Assembly (NCBI GenBank): GCA_031552235.1
Contig: JAVBMR010000021.1
Coordinates: 1 to 44,651, forward strand
DNA: 44,651 nt
From: WRDF01 sp031552235
Lineage (GTDB): Bacteria > Bacteroidota > Bacteroidia > Bacteroidales > Rikenellaceae
Direction of reading: 5' to 3'
Under the pieces are notes generated by a model. The model was not told the DNA's origin, searched no databases, and saw only the letters and a list, made by a program, of their open reading frames with translations. The first letter of the stretch is position 1; each line of letters opens with the position of its first letter. Shown here piece after piece: positions 41,089 to 44,651 of this stretch. A program made the position numbers and the translations under genes.

Positions 41089-42789
41089 ATGGCAAATAAA
41101 ATAAGAATCTCAGGATCGGACGCACTCCTCCTCTCGCTTATAGCCGAGGGTACGGATGTGATGTTCGGGTATCCCGGCGGACAGGTCATTCCGTTATACG
41201 ACCGCCTGTACGACTACAAGGATAAAATAAAACACATACTCACGCGCCATGAACAGGGCGCGGCGCACGCGGCACAGGGCTACGCAAGGGCCACCGGCAA
41301 GGTTGGCGTATGCGTTTCGACCTCGGGGCCGGGCGCGACGAACCTCCTCACAGGGGTTGCCGATGCGATGCTCGACTCCACGCCCATGGTGTGCATCACA
41401 GGGCAGGTTCCGGCCGCCATACTCGGCACCGATGCATTTCAGGAGGCCGACATCGTGAGCATGAGCATGCCCATAACCAAATGGAACTACCAGGTAACTT
41501 CGGCGTCGGAGATCGCTTCGGCGGTTGCCAAGGCGTTCTACATAGCACGCTCGGGCAGGCCGGGGCCGGTACTTATCGACATAACCAAGAACGCCCAGAT
41601 AGAAGAAGTTGACTTCGTGTACCGTCCCTGCACGGGACTGCGCAGCTACGACCCCAAGCCCAAGATGAACGGTTCGGCGGCAGAGGTCGTGGAGCTTATA
41701 AACCAATCGAAACGGCCGCTGATACTCGCCGGCCAGGGCGTTAAGCTCGCGGGAGCGGAACAGGCCCTTATCGAGTTCGCCGAAACAGGCAACATCCCGG
41801 TTGCGACTACACTTATGGGCATATCGCTGATCCCGAACTCGCACCCGCTGTTCGTGGGCAACCTCGGTATGCACGGCAACGTAGCACCCAACGAAATGAC
41901 CCAGAACGCCGACCTGCTGATCGCTGTCGGCATGCGCTTCAGCGACCGCATCACTGGCGCCATAAAAGATTACGCGCCTAACGCCAAGATAGTACACGTA
42001 GATATCGACCCAGCGGAATTGGGCAAGAACCTGCGCTGCGACGTGCCGGTACACGCCGACGCGCTCGAAGCCTTGGAATCGTTCAAGGTGGGTCTTAAAT
42101 ATGTAGACCGCGGCGAATGGTTCGCTTTCGCGAAAGAAAAGATGGCGGAAGAAAAAGAGAACGTCAAAGGTTTCTGCGGCGAAGCGTGCGACGGTTTCAT
42201 CACCATGTCGCAGGTTATCCGGAAGCTTGCCGAGGTTGAGAGCGGCGATGCCGTGATAGTTACCGACGTGGGTCAGAACCAGATGTTCAGCGCGCGCTAC
42301 TCGAAATTCAACTCGACCCGCAGCTTCATCACTTCGGGCGGGCTCGGGACGATGGGCTTCGGACTTCCGGCGGCGATGGGCGCCAAAGTAGGCGTACCCG
42401 AGCGGGAAGTGGTCGCGGTTATGGGCGACGGCGGATTCCAGATGACGATGCAGGAACTGGGTACGATCATGCAGAACAAGATAGGCGTTAAGATGCTGCT
42501 GCTGAATAACTCATACCTTGGCATGGTACGCCAGTGGCAGCAGTTGTTCTTCAACTCGCGCTATTCGTTCACGGAGCTCGAAAACCCCGATTTCGCACAG
42601 ATCGCCGGCGCGTACGGCATCCCGGCGAAAAGGGTGACCAAACCGGAAGAACTCGAAAGCGCCCTGCGTGAGATGAAAGACGCGGGAGGTTCGTATTTTC
42701 TTGAGGTCTGCGTACTTCCCGAGGAGAACGTCTTCCCGATGATCCCGGCCGGGGCGTCACTTTCTAACATGTTAATGAGCAACGACTAA
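41089..42789 (+). CDS. ilvB: Acetolactate synthase, large (catalytic) subunit
   Basis: The 566-residue ThDP enzyme condenses pyruvate with pyruvate or 2-oxobutyrate. The catalytic Glu is in ILTRHEQGAAHAAQGYAR, and the FAD/ThDP blocks TSGPGATNLLTG and CITGQVP follow. The ThDP-binding motif is VAVMGDGGFQM with NNSYLGMVRQW. ATG 41089 (MANKIRISG) starts the similarity. The ilvN start follows its stop by 4 bp. Confidence 0.96.
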   Translation: MANKIRISGSDALLLSLIAEGTDVMFGYPGGQVIPLYDRLYDYKDKIKHILTRHEQGAAHAAQGYARATGKVGVCVSTSGPGATNLLTGVADAMLDSTPMVCITGQVPAAILGTDAFQEADIVSMSMPITKWNYQVTSASEIASAVAKAFYIARSGRPGPVLIDITKNAQIEEVDFVYRPCTGLRSYDPKPKMNGSAAEVVELINQSKRPLILAGQGVKLAGAEQALIEFAETGNIPVATTLMGISLIPNSHPLFVGNLGMHGNVAPNEMTQNADLLIAVGMRFSDRITGAIKDYAPNAKIVHVDIDPAELGKNLRCDVPVHADALEALESFKVGLKYVDRGEWFAFAKEKMAEEKENVKGFCGEACDGFITMSQVIRKLAEVESGDAVIVTDVGQNQMFSARYSKFNSTRSFITSGGLGTMGFGLPAAMGAKVGVPEREVVAVMGDGGFQMTMQELGTIMQNKIGVKMLLLNNSYLGMVRQWQQLFFNSRYSFTELENPDFAQIAGAYGIPAKRVTKPEELESALREMKDAGGSYFLEVCVLPEENVFPMIPAGASLSNMLMSND

Positions 42790-42793
42790 GGCC

Positions 42794-43318
42794 ATGAACA
42801 AGGAATTTATACTCGTAGCGTTTACCGAGAACCAGGTAGGCGTACTCAACAGGATAACAATTGCTTACCTGCGCCGCAAGATCAACATCGAAAGCCTCAA
42901 GGTTAGCGAAACCTCGATGAAGGGTATCAGTATGTTCGTGATCTCGGCCTTCACGACCGAGGAGACCATACAGAAACTCGCCAAGGCGATCGACAACATC
43001 GTCGAGGTCATCCAGGTGTCGTACTACACTCCGGACGAGCTTATCACTCAGGAGATTGCGCTGTACAAAATATCGTCGAAGTTCTTCGACAAGGGCGGGC
43101 GCATCGACTCCGTTTCGAGGGAACTCGGGGCGCGCATGATCGAGATCAACCCGGGATATGTGGTCATGGAAAAGACCGGCACCCGCGAAGAGATCGAAGA
43201 ACTGCGCGACAGGCTGGACCATCAGGGAGTCCTGCTTGAATTCACACGCTCGGGCAGCGTCGTGCTCCACCGCGATTCACTGGACGAAATTTTAGGATTC
43301 GAACAAGAGGAAGAGTAA
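42794..43318 (+). CDS. ilvN: Acetolactate synthase, small (regulatory) subunit
   Basis: The 174-residue protein has an N-terminal ACT domain (about 5-75; FTENQVGVLNRITIAYLRRKINIESLKVS) and a C-terminal ALS_ss_C domain. It binds to the large subunit and normally gives valine feedback inhibition. Length matches the IlvH/IlvN type. The stop is 100 bp before ilvC. Confidence 0.94.
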   Translation: MNKEFILVAFTENQVGVLNRITIAYLRRKINIESLKVSETSMKGISMFVISAFTTEETIQKLAKAIDNIVEVIQVSYYTPDELITQEIALYKISSKFFDKGGRIDSVSRELGARMIEINPGYVVMEKTGTREEIEELRDRLDHQGVLLEFTRSGSVVLHRDSLDEILGFEQEEE

Positions 43319-43418
43319 ATTTTTAATATCAATTTGTGATATTAGATTAATTTTTCTGTAAACACAACGAAATATTTTTAAAATTTTAAATAATTACACT
43401 CAATTTACTAAAAGAATT

Positions 43419-44471
43419 ATGGCAAAGATGAATTTTGGGGGCGTTGTCGAAAACGTCGTAACTCGTGAAGAGTTCCCATTGGAAAAAGCGCGCGAAGTGC
43501 TTAAGAACGAAACCATAGCCATTATCGGTTATGGCGTGCAGGGCCCGGGACAGTCGCTCAACTTGCGCGACAACGGGTTCAACGTGATAATCGGGCAGCG
43601 CAAGAACTCCAAAAGCTGGGACAAAGCCGTTGCCGACGGATGGGTTCCGGGCGAAACGCTTTTCGAGATCGAAGAGGCCTGCAACCGCGCGACCATCATA
43701 CAGTACCTTCTTTCCGACGCTGCTCAGATCGAAATGTGGCCTACGATAAAAAAACACCTCACTCCGGGCAAGGCGCTCTATTTCTCGCACGGTTTCGCGG
43801 TTACTTACAAAGAACGCACAGGCATCGTGCCTCCGGCTGACGTAGACGTTATCCTCGTTGCGCCCAAAGGTTCGGGTACGTCGCTCCGCCGCCTGTTCCT
43901 CGAAGGCCGCGGCCTCAACTCGAGCTACGCTATCTTTCAGGACGCCACCGGCAAAGCATTCGACCGCGTGATCGCGCTCGGTATCGGCGTTGGCTCCGGC
44001 TACCTGTTCGAAACCGACTTCAAACGTGAAGTTTACTCCGACCTTACCGGCGAACGCGGCACGCTCATGGGAGCTATCCAGGGTATATTTGCAGCTCAGT
44101 ACCAGGTACTCCGCGAAAACGGCCACACTCCGTCGGAAGCCTTCAACGAAACAGTTGAAGAGCTGACCCAGAGCCTTATGCCTCTTGTAGCTGAGAACGG
44201 CATGGACTGGATGTACGCCAACTGCTCGACCACCGCACAGCGCGGCGCACTCGACTGGTGGAAACCTTTCCGCGACGCATCGCTCCCGGTATTCCAGAAG
44301 CTTTACGCCGAAGTGGCAGCAGGCAACGAAGCCCAGCGCTCGATCGACACCAACAGCAAACCCGACTACCGCGCAGGTCTTGAAAAAGAACTCAAGGAAC
44401 TCCGCGAAAGCGAAATGTGGCAGGCAGGCGAAACAGTACGCCAGCTCCGCCCCGAACGCAGCAAGAAATAA
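43419..44471 (+). CDS. ilvC: Ketol-acid reductoisomerase
   Basis: The 350-residue enzyme isomerises and reduces acetolactate with NAD(P)H. The cofactor loop is IIGYGVQGPGQSLNLRDNG. YFSHGFAVTY and DVDVILVAPKGSGTSLR hold substrate and metal residues. GERGTLMGAIQGIFAAQYQ and the ETVEELTQSLMPL metal block follow. It lies in the ilvDBN cluster without the acyl-ACP thioesterase gene often found before ilvC in Bacteroides. The 100-bp AT-rich gap upstream may hold its own promoter. Confidence 0.95.
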   Translation: MAKMNFGGVVENVVTREEFPLEKAREVLKNETIAIIGYGVQGPGQSLNLRDNGFNVIIGQRKNSKSWDKAVADGWVPGETLFEIEEACNRATIIQYLLSDAAQIEMWPTIKKHLTPGKALYFSHGFAVTYKERTGIVPPADVDVILVAPKGSGTSLRRLFLEGRGLNSSYAIFQDATGKAFDRVIALGIGVGSGYLFETDFKREVYSDLTGERGTLMGAIQGIFAAQYQVLRENGHTPSEAFNETVEELTQSLMPLVAENGMDWMYANCSTTAQRGALDWWKPFRDASLPVFQKLYAEVAAGNEAQRSIDTNSKPDYRAGLEKELKELRESEMWQAGETVRQLRPERSKK

Positions 44472-44498
44472 GTACGTTTATTCTATACGGCCTGTACT

Positions 44499-44520
44499 GT
44501 TCTTTCTTGCAAGAAAGAAC
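44499..44520. repeat. Perfect 22-bp palindrome after ilvC
   Basis: The half-site gttctttcttg is followed at once by its reverse complement. Words of this sort are frequent in Bacteroidetes intergenic DNA; the repeat island at 9317-9641 has a related element. It could also pair as a weak hairpin in RNA. Confidence 0.6.
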
Positions 44521-44560
44521 CAAAGAACTTTTTTGGAAACTTCGTTTCCTGCTACTTTAC

Positions 44561-44603
44561 AAGTTAAAAAGGAGACCCAAATTCTGGGTCTCCTTTTTAA
44601 CTT
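44561..44603. terminator. Strong terminator of the ilv cluster
   Basis: A 19-bp perfect stem (44561-44579 with 44585-44603) has a 5-nt loop and internal A- and T-runs, so it can work on either strand. It lies about 90 bp after ilvC. Confidence 0.92.
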
Positions 44604-44651
44604 GTTGAGAAATCAAGAGATACGCAGTATCTCAGAAGAGTTTTCTGGTTC

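Noticed and set aside
1..44651. CRISPR arrays, tRNA and rRNA genes, integrases or transposases
   Set aside because: No regularly spaced repeats, cloverleaf-like segments, rRNA sequence or recombinase motifs were recognised by reading; a tRNAscan or HMM search could still find something missed.

Overview
The window looks like a chromosomal segment of a Bacteroidales bacterium, most likely Alistipes or a close relative in the Rikenellaceae. Support: GC-rich coding DNA separated by AT-rich promoters of the Bacteroidetes type (-33 TTTG, -7 TAnnTTTG), almost no Shine-Dalgarno sequences, a eukaryotic-type hexokinase, lipoproteins with FISUMP domains, and intergenic palindromes typical of this group. 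No rRNA, tRNA, CRISPR array, phage or transposase gene was recognised.

Layout. 1-662: end of a broken DUF1501 gene, then gene-free repeat DNA with a perfect 32-bp inverted repeat. 663-1824 (minus): ohr and a pirin. 1936-6440 (plus): RlmD-type methyltransferase, SIMPL protein, mnmD, cytidine deaminase, RluA-type pseudouridine synthase. 6814-14404 (minus): DEDDh exonuclease, membrane EEP phosphatase/nuclease, rhomboid protease, mutL, small tail-anchored protein, DUF2459 protein, dnaJ, grpE. 14577-18657 (plus): thioredoxin, then galM, an MFS sugar transporter and galK. 18904-22849 (minus): hexokinase, sugar-phosphate nucleotidyltransferase, and two small exported proteins that look like TonB-plug modules without a barrel. 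23347-28289 (plus): M23-like protein lacking its second zinc motif, dxr, rseP, radA. 28417-30499: two FISUMP lipoproteins separated by a second copy of the last 168 bp of radA. 30612-38839 (minus): HEAT-like protein, RNase Z, ribosomal protein S1, tryptophanase-family lyase, PagL-like outer-membrane protein, charged periplasmic protein, nadC. 39148-44471 (plus): ilvD, ilvB, ilvN, ilvC, followed by a strong terminator.

How the genes fit together. The gal genes import galactose or glucose and convert galactose to galactose-1-phosphate. The convergent hexokinase and nucleotidyltransferase could continue this to activated sugars, and no galT or galE is present here. The ilv genes supply four steps of branched-chain amino acid synthesis. 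The grpE-dnaJ, rpsA-rnz and dxr-rseP groups are housekeeping.

Most unusual points: (1) a roughly 220-nt structured 5' leader of the second FISUMP gene, whose final 11-bp helix contains the start codon; (2) the second radA 3' end, which differs from radA at seven sites, all silent, and so points to recombination with a divergent radA; (3) three copies of a roughly 80-bp repeat carrying two TAnnTTTG promoters; (4) the pair of barrel-less plug-like proteins. All functions are inferred by reading; no database search was run.
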